64,000 bases of DNA from CAZUDO01 sp964618895 (GTDB lineage Bacteria; Desulfobacterota; Binatia; DP-6): NCBI GenBank assembly GCA_964618895.1, contig CAZUDO010000127.1:90779-154778 (forward strand), read 5' to 3'. The first letter of the stretch is position 1. Each line of letters opens with the position of its first letter. The notes below the pieces were generated by a model, which did not search any database, was not told where the DNA came from, and saw nothing but the letters and a program-made list of their open reading frames with translations. This document shows positions 26,160 to 35,630 of this stretch, in pieces. The translations under genes were made by a program, and so were the position numbers.

Positions 26160-28717
26160 CGGCTCAAGTAGTAGGAGAGCTTCGCCAGCACGATGTTCTC
26201 GGGCCGCGCATCGCCCACCCGCGCCACCGGCAGCGGGGTCTCGGCGAACGGGTCGGACTCGGAGCGCCGCTGCGTCCACACCAGGAACAGCGTCGAGCCC
26301 GGCCGGTACTCCCAGCGGAGCACGGCGTTCCCCTTGAGCGAGCGGACGGTGAAGTCGAGGTCGTCGCTGTAGCTCGAAGGCTCGAACGAGTAGCTGCGTG
26401 GAAGCGCCAGCGACTTGAAGCCCCGGTAGGCCGCCGATGACACGAACGGCTGGACGTACGTCTGGAGTCCCAGCCGGGGCGTGAGCGTCCAGTTGAGGCG
26501 CAGCGACGCCGACACCGTGTGCTGATCCAGTGTGGCGAAGACGTACCGGCGCCCGTTGGTCGCCGACGCCGCATCCACCAGCACCGTGACGAACTGCGCG
26601 TCCTCGTGCAGCCGCTCCCAGCCGGGCGTGAGCTTGATGCTGAGCGCGGTGGTGGGTTTCCACCCCACCCCCGGATAGGCGTAGACGTTCCACGCGCGCG
26701 AGGCCGATGTCCTGCCACCCACCGATGCGTAGAAGTAGGTTCGCCGCTGGGTGTCGCTCAGGTAGTCGGCGCCCCCCGAGAACGCGGCGAGATTGCGCGT
26801 CAGAGGGCCGCCGCGCGTGCGCCGATTGTTGAAGGCCGGAGCGTCGAACGTGCCGTAGGCGCTCAGGGTGTGCCCGTTCTTGAACTCGGTGTAGCTCGAG
26901 CCCTCCGCGCCCCGCCGGGTCGCGTTGCCACCGTGGTCGAGGGTCCAGAACGCGGCCGCCTTGAGCGTCTGGTAGCGGAACAAGCGGGTCGGCCGGGTCC
27001 ACTTGTAGCCGCTGCCGACGTGGCCGTTCACCAGGTCGGACCGCCGCTGGAATCCCACGTCGTTGGCGTCGAACTCCGGCGCCACGAACCCGACCGCCGT
27101 GTTGAACAGGAGCGCCCCCTTCTGCTTGTTGATCCAGTAGCGGCTGGCGAAGCCCAGGAGCGATGTGGCGGCCGAGTCCACCTCGACGTGGCCCGCGTCG
27201 GGCCGCTGAAAATAGTGGGCGGAGCTGCGCTGGAGCGCGATCAGCCGCCGCGCGTTGCCCTCGACCCGCGAGAGCGCGGACCAGCCCGAGAGCACCCAGG
27301 TCTGCTTCGCGTCGAAGAACAGCCAGCCGTCGAGGCCACCCAGCAGCGAGGCGCTGTTGAGTTGGTTGCGCAGCGCCGGCTCATCGAACGAGCGCACGGC
27401 GGTGGTGCCGAGGAGCCCCAGCCCGGCGCGACGCCCGAACTCGCGCTGGGCCCGGGTCGCGCCGTAGTAGGTGAGCGGCTCGATCTCGGCCTGCCAGGAG
27501 GTGTCGGGATCCGCCAGCCTGGCGAGTGCGCGGTCGGTGACCGCGTGCACCGTGCCGAGGCTCCAGGAGTTGCCGAGCCGCCCGATCAGCTTGCCCGCGC
27601 CGAGAATGCGCGTCGCGACCGGGACGTCCTCGAAGTCGGACGATGGCACACGGCCCTGGGGCGCGCGGCCGATGCGCCGGCTGTAGAAAAAGAGCGGATC
27701 CTCCCAGTCGGAGTCCCAGTAGTCGCCGGCGCCCTGGCGGCCGAAGGCGAAGGTCCCGGCGCCATCCACGAAGAACGGCCGCTTCTCCTCGAAGAACGAC
27801 TCGACGTCGGTGAGGTTGACGGTGGCGGGGTCAATCTCGACGTGGCCAAAGTCGGGATTGGCCGTGGCGTTCAAGGTCAGGCGGCCGAGCCGGGTACGGA
27901 GGTCCCCGCCCCCGCTCGAGCGCGTGCGCGACCCGTCGTTGAATGGGTCGCCGGGCGGGGAGTCGAGGCGCTCGGTCTGCGTCGTCACGTACGGCATCAG
28001 CTCGATCGCGAGTCCCGGCGCGATGCCGTCGAATCCGACCAGATCGGGGAAGCGCGACACGAAGCCGCTCGCCTTGCGCGGGCGATAGGCGGCGTAGCTC
28101 TTCTCGCGCCGCCGCGGGATCTCGCGCGCGAAGTTGACGCCCCACACGTGGCGGTCGCTCCCGGCGAAGCGCAGCTGCGACCAGGGGACCCGCATCTCGA
28201 CCGTCCACCCCAGCTCGTCCCGGCGCGCCCGGCCCTCCCACACGCCGTCCCACGACTTGTCGTCGTCCACATCGTTCGAAAGCGTGCCGTCGTACTGCGT
28301 CCCGGCGGCGTTCACCATGAAGTAGTAGCCGCTACGCCGGTCGTGATAGGGGTCGAGGTAGAGCGCGAAACGGTCGGAGGCGATCGAGGCGTCGCGTCGC
28401 GCCAGGCGCGAGACGACCGAGTCGGGGGCGGTGTCGTGGAGCCGTGCGCCGACGTAGAGCGCGTCGTCGTCGTAGGCGATCCGCACCTCGGTGCGCTGGC
28501 TCGGCGGCGCGCCCTCGACCGGATCGCGCTGGGTGAGCGCGCTGAACGGCTCACCGTGACTCCACAGGGGCTCGGCAAGCTCGCCGTCTACGGTGACAGG
28601 ACCGGTCGCCCGGAATGCTCGGACGATCGGCCGATCGGATGGCGCGGCGGCAGGGGCCGCGGGCGTCGCGGCACCCACCGCCGCGGCGAGGCAGAGGCCG
28701 GCGAGGAAGGCGATCAC
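26156..28717 (-). CDS. Outer-membrane barrel with CBM9-like domain (DUF5916-type)
   Basis: The protein has 853 residues from a GTG at 28717 that overlaps the kinase stop (GTGA). The signal peptide (VIAFLAGLCLAAAVGAATPA) is followed by a DOMON/CBM9-like sandwich: VDGELAEPLW, VRIAYDDDALYVGARLHD and WTVEMRVPWSQLRF. A DUF5916-type barrel follows, with the hallmark FFVDGAGTFAFGRQG. It ends in alternating beta strands and a terminal aromatic-x-Arg (LSYYLSR). In Bacteroidetes-like phyla such proteins sit near hydrolases or carbohydrate loci, but their substrate is not established. Coupling with the kinase gene, and its convergence on the exporter, tie it to the glycan locus. Confidence 0.85.
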   Translation of the reverse strand: MIAFLAGLCLAAAVGAATPAAPAAAPSDRPIVRAFRATGPVTVDGELAEPLWSHGEPFSALTQRDPVEGAPPSQRTEVRIAYDDDALYVGARLHDTAPDSVVSRLARRDASIASDRFALYLDPYHDRRSGYYFMVNAAGTQYDGTLSNDVDDDKSWDGVWEGRARRDELGWTVEMRVPWSQLRFAGSDRHVWGVNFAREIPRRREKSYAAYRPRKASGFVSRFPDLVGFDGIAPGLAIELMPYVTTQTERLDSPPGDPFNDGSRTRSSGGGDLRTRLGRLTLNATANPDFGHVEIDPATVNLTDVESFFEEKRPFFVDGAGTFAFGRQGAGDYWDSDWEDPLFFYSRRIGRAPQGRVPSSDFEDVPVATRILGAGKLIGRLGNSWSLGTVHAVTDRALARLADPDTSWQAEIEPLTYYGATRAQREFGRRAGLGLLGTTAVRSFDEPALRNQLNSASLLGGLDGWLFFDAKQTWVLSGWSALSRVEGNARRLIALQRSSAHYFQRPDAGHVEVDSAATSLLGFASRYWINKQKGALLFNTAVGFVAPEFDANDVGFQRRSDLVNGHVGSGYKWTRPTRLFRYQTLKAAAFWTLDHGGNATRRGAEGSSYTEFKNGHTLSAYGTFDAPAFNNRRTRGGPLTRNLAAFSGGADYLSDTQRRTYFYASVGGRTSASRAWNVYAYPGVGWKPTTALSIKLTPGWERLHEDAQFVTVLVDAASATNGRRYVFATLDQHTVSASLRLNWTLTPRLGLQTYVQPFVSSAAYRGFKSLALPRSYSFEPSSYSDDLDFTVRSLKGNAVLRWEYRPGSTLFLVWTQRRSESDPFAETPLPVARVGDARPENIVLAKLSYYLSR

Positions 28718-29727
28718 GCCAGCCAATCCTGGCCGGCGTCGAGCGCCGCCGAGATCTGCGTCAGATAGAGACGCATCGAGCTGACCGGCCGGACCAGACA
28801 CAGCGGATCTTCGAATCTCAGGTCCGCGCACGCCCACAGGATCCCGGCCAGCGACTGGAAGACGTGCCCCATGATGGAGAGGCGGCGGATCGCGGCGTCG
28901 TCGAGGTGGGGCCAGCGCTCGCGCACCGTCGCTTCGTAGGTCGCGGGATCAACCTGCATGACCAGTCCGCGGCTGCTGGCGAGGGCCAGGTCGGCGGCCG
29001 GAACGCCACGTCCCGCGGTCTCCCAGTCAATCGGGCAGATCACGGGGCCCGCGTCGGTCTTCCGAATCCGCACGTTCTTGGGCTGGAAGTCCGCGTGCAC
29101 CAGCGTGACCGGGAAGTCCTCGCACGCCCGCGCGATCCGCGGCCAGCGAGCTTCGAGCGCGTCGCCCTGGGCGAGCACCCCGCTCAGGACCTCACGATCC
29201 GAAGGGGTCAGTCCCCGGTTGCCGAAGTATCGCCGGATCTCCTCGTGCGCGGTCCTGAGATGGGAGAGGTATCGGCCCGGTCCCGCGTCCGGGAGCGCTT
29301 CGGCCGCGACCACCTCCGCCGCCGAGCGGTGGAGAAGCCCCAGCCAGCGCGCGGCCAGCACCCGGTGCTGCGGATCGGCGGGCGAGAGACACCGCTCGCC
29401 CACGTCCTCGACGAACATCCATGCTGAGCCGTCGTCGTCCTCGCAGGCGCCGCGATAGCGGGCCACGGTCACCGGCAGGCGCGGCAGGATGGTCTCGTAG
29501 ATCCGGCGCTCGAGCGCGAGCCCCGCCGGATGAAAGCGCTTCGCGAACACCGCCGGGGTTTCGGACGTGGTGAACGCCAGGCGGTGGATGGCGGGCTTGG
29601 ATCGGGTGGCCGCCCGCAGGAGCGCGATGCTGGTGGGAGCGGCCCCGCCCAGGGTCGCCCAGGCACGGGCCGCCGGGTCCCGGGCGATGTCGCTGGTCGT
29701 GGTGGTGAGCGGGGTGTTCCGGGGCAT
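28714..29727 (-). CDS. Aminoglycoside phosphotransferase-fold kinase
   Basis: The protein has 337 residues. The catalytic loop is LVHADFQPKNVRI (HxDxxxxN) and the metal-binding segment is CPIDWETAGRG. The N-lobe Lys is in AVFAKRF. These place it in the APH/choline-kinase superfamily. Such kinases next to glycosyltransferases and exporters often phosphorylate a sugar or a lipid head group. A true antibiotic-resistance role is unlikely from this context. It is translationally coupled to the downstream barrel gene. The AT-rich gap upstream may hold its promoter. Confidence 0.85.
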   Translation of the reverse strand: MPRNTPLTTTTSDIARDPAARAWATLGGAAPTSIALLRAATRSKPAIHRLAFTTSETPAVFAKRFHPAGLALERRIYETILPRLPVTVARYRGACEDDDGSAWMFVEDVGERCLSPADPQHRVLAARWLGLLHRSAAEVVAAEALPDAGPGRYLSHLRTAHEEIRRYFGNRGLTPSDREVLSGVLAQGDALEARWPRIARACEDFPVTLVHADFQPKNVRIRKTDAGPVICPIDWETAGRGVPAADLALASSRGLVMQVDPATYEATVRERWPHLDDAAIRRLSIMGHVFQSLAGILWACADLRFEDPLCLVRPVSSMRLYLTQISAALDAGQDWLA

Positions 29728-29819
29728 GGGGTCGGGGCAGCGGAGCAGGCGGGCGCCGGGGGCGCGATCCTCGCAATACGATCGAGGACCATCGTGGCCT
29801 CAATGGACACCAGATTCGC

Positions 29820-29843
29820 ATTCATATTACCATTAATGTGAAT
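29820..29843 (-). promoter_or_regulatory. AT-rich inverted repeat upstream of the kinase gene
   Basis: ATTCATATTA and its near-complement (TAATGTGAAT) flank CCA. It lies about 95 bp upstream of the kinase start and 22 bp after the phoX-like stop, in a gap that is far more AT-rich than its surroundings. It could be an operator for the kinase-barrel pair or part of a 3' hairpin for the gene before it. Confidence 0.35.
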
Positions 29844-29864
29844 CACCGTAACACAGAATGTGGA

Positions 29865-31322
29865 TCAGCCGCGCCGCTTCTCCCACGGGCCCCAGATCGC
29901 GAACGTGATGCCGGGATTCTGCATGTTCACGAACAAAGTGCGCCCGTCGGGCGCGAAGCAGGCCCCGGCGAACTCGGAATCGTTGTGGGCATTGCGGGCG
30001 AAGCGATAGAGCCGGCCCTGCGGGGTGATGCCGAGGACGAAGTTCTCTTGGTCCCCATCCTCGCACACGATCATGTCCCCGTTGGGCGCGGGCGTCAGGT
30101 TGTCGGGGCCGTCGAGGAGCGCCGGATCATCGGGCTCGAGGAGCAGCGAGAGCCGGCCGGCCGCGAGATCGAGCCGCCACACCTGCCCCGCCTCGCGGCG
30201 ACCGCCGTCGGTGGCGCAGAAGTAGAGCGAGCGCTGGTGGATGGTGATGCCCTCGCTGCGCGCGAACTGGGCGGCGCCCAGGGCCAACCCCTGCGCCCGC
30301 GTCGAGGTCGCCGCCGCGCGGGGCCGGCGGGTGATCCCCTCGTTCTCGCTGTCGAGGTCCGGGTCCACGACCGGGATCGGGAGCCAGTCCACCAGGAAGG
30401 ACGCACCCGGGATGAAGTCGCGCCGCTTCCGATTCTGGGTCAGCGCGGCCGGGCGATCCACGATCCGCAGCGCCTCGAGCGCGCCGCCCAGGGCCAGGTC
30501 GCCGGCCTTCAGGTCGGCGACGCGTTTGCGGCCGCTGGTGAGGACGTCGGGCCGGTAGCGGTAGAGCAGACCGTCGGCGCGGTCCTCGGTCAGGTAGACG
30601 AACCCGGTCGCGGGATCCACCGCCACCGCCTCGTGGTAGAAACGGCCCATCGCCTTGATCGGCACCGGATCCACCAGCCCCTCCGCCCTGGCTTCCACCT
30701 CGAACAGGTAGCCATGGCGCTCGGCCACGTCGGGCCGCGGGTCGTGCATGCGCGCATCGGCGGGGGCGGGCATGTAGACGCACTCCTCGGCCGAGAGCCA
30801 CGAGCCCCACGGCGTCGGCCCGCCGGCGCAGTTGCGAAACGTGCCGGCCAGGCTCGGAAACGAGCGCACCAGGTTGCGGTCGGCGTCCACCCATAGGGTG
30901 GTGGTGCCGCCGGTGCCGAGCCGGTCGTAGCGCCGGCGGCGCCCGGGGTCCACCACCGGACGCTGGTCGGGCTCCAGCTCGTGGTTACGCACCAGCACGG
31001 TCAGCCCCGCAAGCCCCGCGAACGCCGCCATCCCGTCGTGACGGGCCGGCACAAGCTCGCCGTTGCTCATGCGCTGGGTAAAGCGCTGGTCGTTCTCGCT
31101 CCCGGTCAGGGCGGTCGAGAGTGCCCGGTATTGAAAGCCCTCCGGCAGGTCGAGCAGCCCCGCCGGGTCGCGCTGCAGCGGACCATAACCGCGGGCGGCG
31201 AGGGAGGCAGGGCCGGCGGCTCCCGCCATCCGGGCGGCGAGAAGCTCGAGCGCGCCCGGCACCAGCAGGCCCGCAGAAGCGGCGGCCGAGCGGCGCAGGA
31301 ACTGACGGCGGGAGAAGGGCAT
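29865..31322 (-). CDS. PhoX-family (DUF839) Tat-exported protein
   Basis: The protein has 485 residues from the ATG at 31322. The N-terminus SRRQFLRRSAAASAG is a twin-arginine signal, so it is exported folded. The body shows PhoX-type blocks: NHELEPDQR, NCAGGPTPWGSWLSAEEC, GRFYHEAVAVDPATGFVYLTED, DNLTPAPNGDMIVCEDG and the C-terminal GACFAPDGRTLFVNMQNPGITFAIWGPW. PhoX enzymes are Ca2+/Fe-dependent alkaline phosphatases of the periplasm. Many DUF839 members lack proven phosphatase activity, so the enzymatic role is likely but not certain. Divergent from the anchor-B gene, with a 237-bp gap. Confidence 0.9.
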   Translation of the reverse strand: MPFSRRQFLRRSAAASAGLLVPGALELLAARMAGAAGPASLAARGYGPLQRDPAGLLDLPEGFQYRALSTALTGSENDQRFTQRMSNGELVPARHDGMAAFAGLAGLTVLVRNHELEPDQRPVVDPGRRRRYDRLGTGGTTTLWVDADRNLVRSFPSLAGTFRNCAGGPTPWGSWLSAEECVYMPAPADARMHDPRPDVAERHGYLFEVEARAEGLVDPVPIKAMGRFYHEAVAVDPATGFVYLTEDRADGLLYRYRPDVLTSGRKRVADLKAGDLALGGALEALRIVDRPAALTQNRKRRDFIPGASFLVDWLPIPVVDPDLDSENEGITRRPRAAATSTRAQGLALGAAQFARSEGITIHQRSLYFCATDGGRREAGQVWRLDLAAGRLSLLLEPDDPALLDGPDNLTPAPNGDMIVCEDGDQENFVLGITPQGRLYRFARNAHNDSEFAGACFAPDGRTLFVNMQNPGITFAIWGPWEKRRG

Positions 31323-31559
31323 GGCGGGAGGATAGCGTACGGGGCGTCGTCGGCCGCGCGGACGGGGAGCCGTGGAGTCCCGTGTCCAGCCACTTGTTGA
31401 AGTTACCCGAGGGGTCATCGTCAAGCCGTTTGAGATGTTACCCGGGGCGAACTGTCCAGGCGTGGCGCCAGACCGCGATGCGACAGGTGGCGGAGGTCCC
31501 GCTCCAGGGGCTATCATCGTGCGGGTTCCGATCCAACCACCAGGGGAGAGGTCATCATC

Positions 31560-34310
31560 GTGTCCCGGCAACCCTTGAGCGCAGTCGTGATTGCCGCGGC
31601 CCTGCTCTCCGCCGTCCTCCCTGCCGCCGCGCTCGCCCAGCCGCCGACCCGCAACCTCACGTTCAAGGCGCAGAAGAACGACTACGCCCCCGCGCCGGGC
31701 GGCCAGAACTACTCCGCTTGCTGGTCGTACCTCCACAGCGACGGGCGGGAGTACGCGGCGATCGGGGTCAACGGGCTCACCTCCACCACCGGCGGCACCG
31801 CCATCTACAATGTCACCGACCCGGCCGTGACCTATCTGGTGGGTTTCATCCCCGGGCCCCAGTCCATCTGGCGCGAGATGAAGTCGTACCGCGATTGGAT
31901 CTACGTGGTGACCGAGGGGAGCGGGACCGGGTTCGGGCTCCAGATCATCCGCATGACCAATCCCGAGAGCCCGGTGCTGGCGGCCACCTACGTCACCAAC
32001 TTCCGCTCGTCTCACACGGTCTCAGTGGACACGACGCGCGGCCTGCTGGTCTGCAACGGCACCCGCAACCCGAGCGGTAACGCCACCGGGATGCGCATCC
32101 TCGCGCTCAACAACCCCGGCATCGGCGCCAGCCCCGAGACGCCGGTCGAGGTCTCGTGGTGGCCGGGGGGCACGATCCCGGTCTCGACCAACGATTACGT
32201 CCACGACTCGGTGCCGATCGGGAACCGGCTCTACTCCGCCTCCATCTATCCCGGGATCGAGCGGATCATTGACATCACCAACCCGGCGGCGCCGACCCAG
32301 ATCGCCTGGTGGAGCTATCCCGGCGGGTTCACGCACAACTCCTGGCCCGACGCCACCGGCAAGTGGCTCTACATCACCGACGAGACCAAGGGCGAGCCGC
32401 TCAAGATCTTCGACATCTCGAATCTCGGCGCGCCGACGCTGGTCAACGCCATCACCTCGAACCCGCAGTCCATCGTCCACAACGCGCACGTCATGGGCGG
32501 GGTGCTGTTCCTCGCCAGCTACACCGAGGGGGTGCGGGCGCTCGATATCAGCGACCCGGCGCATCCGGCCGAGTTCGGCTGGGCCGACTCCTATGGCGGG
32601 CCCTCGGGCGGCTTCGCCGGCGTGTGGGCGGTGGCCCCGTTCTTCCCCTCGGGCACGGTGGCCGCGAGCGACCGCAATAGCGGGCTCTACGTTTATCGTC
32701 TTGCGACCGACTACGGCATCATTCGCGCGCAGGTGATCAACGGCGGCGGCGGGCCCGCCGTCCCGTTCCCGGACGTCGAGGTCCACCTCACGACCCTCGG
32801 CGACTCGCTCACCACCCCGGCCGACGGCATCGTCCAGTTCGCCCCGGGCCCCGGGACGCACACCGTGCTCGCCCACAAGTTCGGCTACTACGAGGCCAGC
32901 GAGACCCGCGCTGTGAGCGTGGGAAGCCGCGATACCGTGACGCTCGAGCTGGTCGCCAGGCCGACGGCCCTGTTCACCGGCACGGTGCGCGATCAGGCCA
33001 CCGCCAACCCGCTCGAGGGGGCCGAGGTGTCGCTCGCCTACACCGATGTCCATCAGCACACCGGCCCGAGCGGTCTCTATTCGCTCACCCTCCCCGACGA
33101 CATTTACTTCCTCCAGGTCCGCCGCGGAGGCTACGTGCCGCTGGTCTTTGAACAGCGACGAATCGGGCCCGGCTGCCCCGGCCTGGACTACGCGCTGGCG
33201 CCCGCTCCCGTCTGGGATCCGCTCGAGGTCGCGGGGAGCTGGACGATCGGCGCCGCGGGGGACAACGCCACCGGCGGCGTTTGGACTCGCGTCGCGCCGC
33301 TCGGCACCGGCCCGCGGCCACCGTCCGTGCCGCCGCCCGGCCCGATGGCGGTGACGGCGGGCGGGAGGATGGCGCGCGTGGAGTCGGCGTCACGGTTCGC
33401 GGGGATGAACCCGCAGTTCCGCGAGCTGCTGGCGGAGATCACGTTCGCGGAGACGGGTGGTTCCGGCGAGCTCCTCGGTCGCCGCGACCGCGGCGGCGCC
33501 TCGCCCATGCACGAGGAGGAGGAGCTGGTCGCGTTCCCCAACATGGCGCCCTACACCGATCACACGCCCACGCCCGGCACCATGTGCTACGTCACCGGGC
33601 AGGGGACCGACACCCTCAATGTGGAACAGGCCGACGTGGATGGCGGCAAGACCAGCCTCACCACCCCGACGCTCGACATGACCGGAATGGCGGAACCGAC
33701 GATCGGCTACTGGCGCTGGTTCACGTCGTTCCATCCGATCGGCACCAGCTCGGGCCACAACGGCCCCGACCCCAGCGACTATCTGGCGGTGCTGATCAGC
33801 AACGACAACGGCGCCAACTGGACTGCGGTGGACACCACGGGTGGACACGAGAGCCACTGGACGGAGGAGACGATCCGGGTCGAGGACTACGTGACGCCGA
33901 CCGCCCAGGTGAAACTCCGCTTCGTCGCCGCCGACGCTGGGCCCGCCACCACCTGCGAGGCGGGGATTGACGATCTCGTCGCCTACGACGCCGCGACGGC
34001 CGTCGTGGCGGTCCCGCCCCCGGTGGGCGCGCGCCGGCTCGCGTTCCGAGCGCCGTGGCCCAATCCGGCGGCGGGGAGCGTGCGCTTCGTGCTTGAGGTG
34101 CCGGTCGCGGGCGAGGCCTCCGTCGAGGTGCTGGACCTTGCGGGGCGGCGGGTGCGGACGCTGCACCGCGGCGTCGCGGCCGCCGGCCCGCTCACGTTGA
34201 CGTGGGACGGGCGCGAGGCGAGCGGACGCGAGGCGCCCGCGGGGCTCTACTTCGCGCGCGCGACCCTGGGCCCGGAGCGGGCGCTGGCGAGGTTCGTGCG
34301 GGTGAGGTAG
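31560..34310 (+). CDS. Secreted choice-of-anchor B propeller protein with FlgD-type Ig-like C-terminus
   Basis: The protein has 916 residues from a GTG at 31560. A Sec signal peptide (VIAAALLSAVLPAAALAQ) leads into an LVIVD-repeat beta-propeller (residues about 30-380) with repeated IYNVTDPA, RIIDITNPAAP, KIFDISNLGAP and RALDISDPAHPA. Two carboxypeptidase-regulatory-like beta domains follow (PFPDVEVHLTT; NPLEGAEVSLAYTD). Then come a jelly-roll-like region and a final FlgD Ig-like domain (VEVLDLAGRRVRTL and APAGLYFARATL). That C-terminal module is a sorting or anchor signal common in FCB-group phyla, and is one of the main clues to the organism. Its function is unknown, probably cell-surface. 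Confidence 0.88.
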   Translation: MSRQPLSAVVIAAALLSAVLPAAALAQPPTRNLTFKAQKNDYAPAPGGQNYSACWSYLHSDGREYAAIGVNGLTSTTGGTAIYNVTDPAVTYLVGFIPGPQSIWREMKSYRDWIYVVTEGSGTGFGLQIIRMTNPESPVLAATYVTNFRSSHTVSVDTTRGLLVCNGTRNPSGNATGMRILALNNPGIGASPETPVEVSWWPGGTIPVSTNDYVHDSVPIGNRLYSASIYPGIERIIDITNPAAPTQIAWWSYPGGFTHNSWPDATGKWLYITDETKGEPLKIFDISNLGAPTLVNAITSNPQSIVHNAHVMGGVLFLASYTEGVRALDISDPAHPAEFGWADSYGGPSGGFAGVWAVAPFFPSGTVAASDRNSGLYVYRLATDYGIIRAQVINGGGGPAVPFPDVEVHLTTLGDSLTTPADGIVQFAPGPGTHTVLAHKFGYYEASETRAVSVGSRDTVTLELVARPTALFTGTVRDQATANPLEGAEVSLAYTDVHQHTGPSGLYSLTLPDDIYFLQVRRGGYVPLVFEQRRIGPGCPGLDYALAPAPVWDPLEVAGSWTIGAAGDNATGGVWTRVAPLGTGPRPPSVPPPGPMAVTAGGRMARVESASRFAGMNPQFRELLAEITFAETGGSGELLGRRDRGGASPMHEEEELVAFPNMAPYTDHTPTPGTMCYVTGQGTDTLNVEQADVDGGKTSLTTPTLDMTGMAEPTIGYWRWFTSFHPIGTSSGHNGPDPSDYLAVLISNDNGANWTAVDTTGGHESHWTEETIRVEDYVTPTAQVKLRFVAADAGPATTCEAGIDDLVAYDAATAVVAVPPPVGARRLAFRAPWPNPAAGSVRFVLEVPVAGEASVEVLDLAGRRVRTLHRGVAAAGPLTLTWDGREASGREAPAGLYFARATLGPERALARFVRVR

Positions 34311-34469
34311 AGCGGGGGGACGTGCGGGATACGGTTCGAGCCTGCGACCGTTCCCCCTGCGCTGCCGCCCCCGCCTCGCGGGAAACGCAGCCGTACCCGC
34401 ACCCGTTCGCGACCCACATTCGCCACGCGTTCGACCACAGCGTTTCGTCCAGCGAAAGGACAGCCGTCA

Positions 34470-34979
34470 ATGACGCAACGAAAGATCGTCATGGGCCACG
34501 ACAAGAAGATCGCGCTCGTCGCCCACGACAACAAGAAACGAGACCTGTTGGAATGGGCCAAGTTCAATCGCGACCTCCTGGCCCATCATGAGGTCTGCGC
34601 AACCGGCACCACCGGCGAAGTTCTCGAAAGCGCTCTCGGCTTCAAGATCAGTCGCCTTCAAAGCGGCCCCCTGGGGGGGGATCAGCAGATCGGCGCCAAG
34701 ATCGTCGACAATGAGATTGATTTCCTGATCTTCTTCTGGGATCCGCTTGAACCGATGCCGCACGACCCGGATGTCAAAGCCCTCCTGCGCATGGCGGTGG
34801 TCTGGAATATCCCCATTGCCTGCAATCGCGCGTCGGCAGACTTCATGATCTCGTCGCCGCTGATGGATGGGGAGTACGACCGCCTCGTGCCCGACTACGC
34901 CGAGCATCGTGCGCGGCAGATCGACTGGGGCAAGAGTTCCGGCGTCGGCGCGAAGGATTCAGGCCGAGCCGGGGGCTGA
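34470..34979 (+). CDS. mgsA: Methylglyoxal synthase
   Basis: The protein has 169 residues, slightly longer than the usual 150. It converts dihydroxyacetone phosphate to methylglyoxal and phosphate. Visible active-site elements are IALVAHDNKK, the phosphate-binding TGTTG, SGPLGGDQQIG with the catalytic Asp, and FFWDPLEPMPHDPDVKALLR with the second Asp. The gene has AAAGGA upstream. The G8 run inside SGPLGGD is in frame. The extra C-terminal 15 residues are Gly/Ser-rich. It is placed 160 bp after the surface protein and before OsmC, with no obvious pathway partner. Confidence 0.95.
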   Translation: MTQRKIVMGHDKKIALVAHDNKKRDLLEWAKFNRDLLAHHEVCATGTTGEVLESALGFKISRLQSGPLGGDQQIGAKIVDNEIDFLIFFWDPLEPMPHDPDVKALLRMAVVWNIPIACNRASADFMISSPLMDGEYDRLVPDYAEHRARQIDWGKSSGVGAKDSGRAGG

Positions 34980-35143
34980 GCCCAGATGCACGGGCCGGCG
35001 AGCGGCACGGATCTCAGGAGTCCGCGCTCGGCAAGGGCATCGCCGCCGCCTGAGCGCACGGCTGATCCCGCACCCCAGCTTCCCCGCGCGACGACAGGTA
35101 CTGGCCGCGACACGGCCAACCTGATCCGACGCGGAGGCTTGCC

Positions 35144-35617
35144 ATGGGCGAGCACACGGCGACCGTCGTCTGGGAGCGCGGCGGCGCGCTCTTCACCGAC
35201 AACCGCTACAGCCGCGGCCACCGCTGGCAGTTCGATGGGGGCATCGAGGTGCCGGCGTCCTCATCGCCCCTGGCGGTTCCCGTTCCGCTCTCGGTGGACG
35301 CCGCGGTGGATCCCGAGGAGGCGTTCGTCGCCTCGCTGTCGAGCTGCCACATGCTGTGGTTCCTCTCGATCGCGGCCAAGCGCGGCTACCAGATTGAGCG
35401 GTACCGCGACGAGGCGGTGGGCGTGATTGGCAAGACTGGCGAGGGCAGGATCGCCATGACCGTCGTCACCCTTCGCCCGGACGCTGCCTTCATCGGTGAG
35501 CGGCTGCCAACTCGGGCGGAACTGGACGCCATGCATCACGAGGCGCACGAGCGGTGCTTCATCGCCAACTCGGTCACAACCGAGGTGCGGTGCGAGCCGG
35601 TGTACGACGGCGGCTGA
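35144..35617 (+). CDS. OsmC-family peroxiredoxin-like protein
   Basis: The protein has 157 residues with GGAGG upstream of its ATG. The two redox cysteines of the family are present: one in FVASLSSCHMLWFL and one in HERCFIANSV. OsmC/Ohr proteins reduce organic hydroperoxides. This member has the SSCHMLWFLSIAAK pattern of the YhfA/OsmC branch and not Ohr. It is 13 bp upstream of the GNAT gene, likely in one transcript. Confidence 0.9.
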   Translation: MGEHTATVVWERGGALFTDNRYSRGHRWQFDGGIEVPASSSPLAVPVPLSVDAAVDPEEAFVASLSSCHMLWFLSIAAKRGYQIERYRDEAVGVIGKTGEGRIAMTVVTLRPDAAFIGERLPTRAELDAMHHEAHERCFIANSVTTEVRCEPVYDGG

Positions 35618-35630
35618 GCGGCGCCCGATC

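Noticed and set aside
26519..28768. 749-codon plus-strand open frame
   Set aside because: Antisense of the DUF5916-type barrel gene; no start signal or domain.
28714..29727. Aminoglycoside resistance gene
   Set aside because: Only the general APH kinase fold is visible; the context is a glycan locus and no resistance-subfamily motif is seen.
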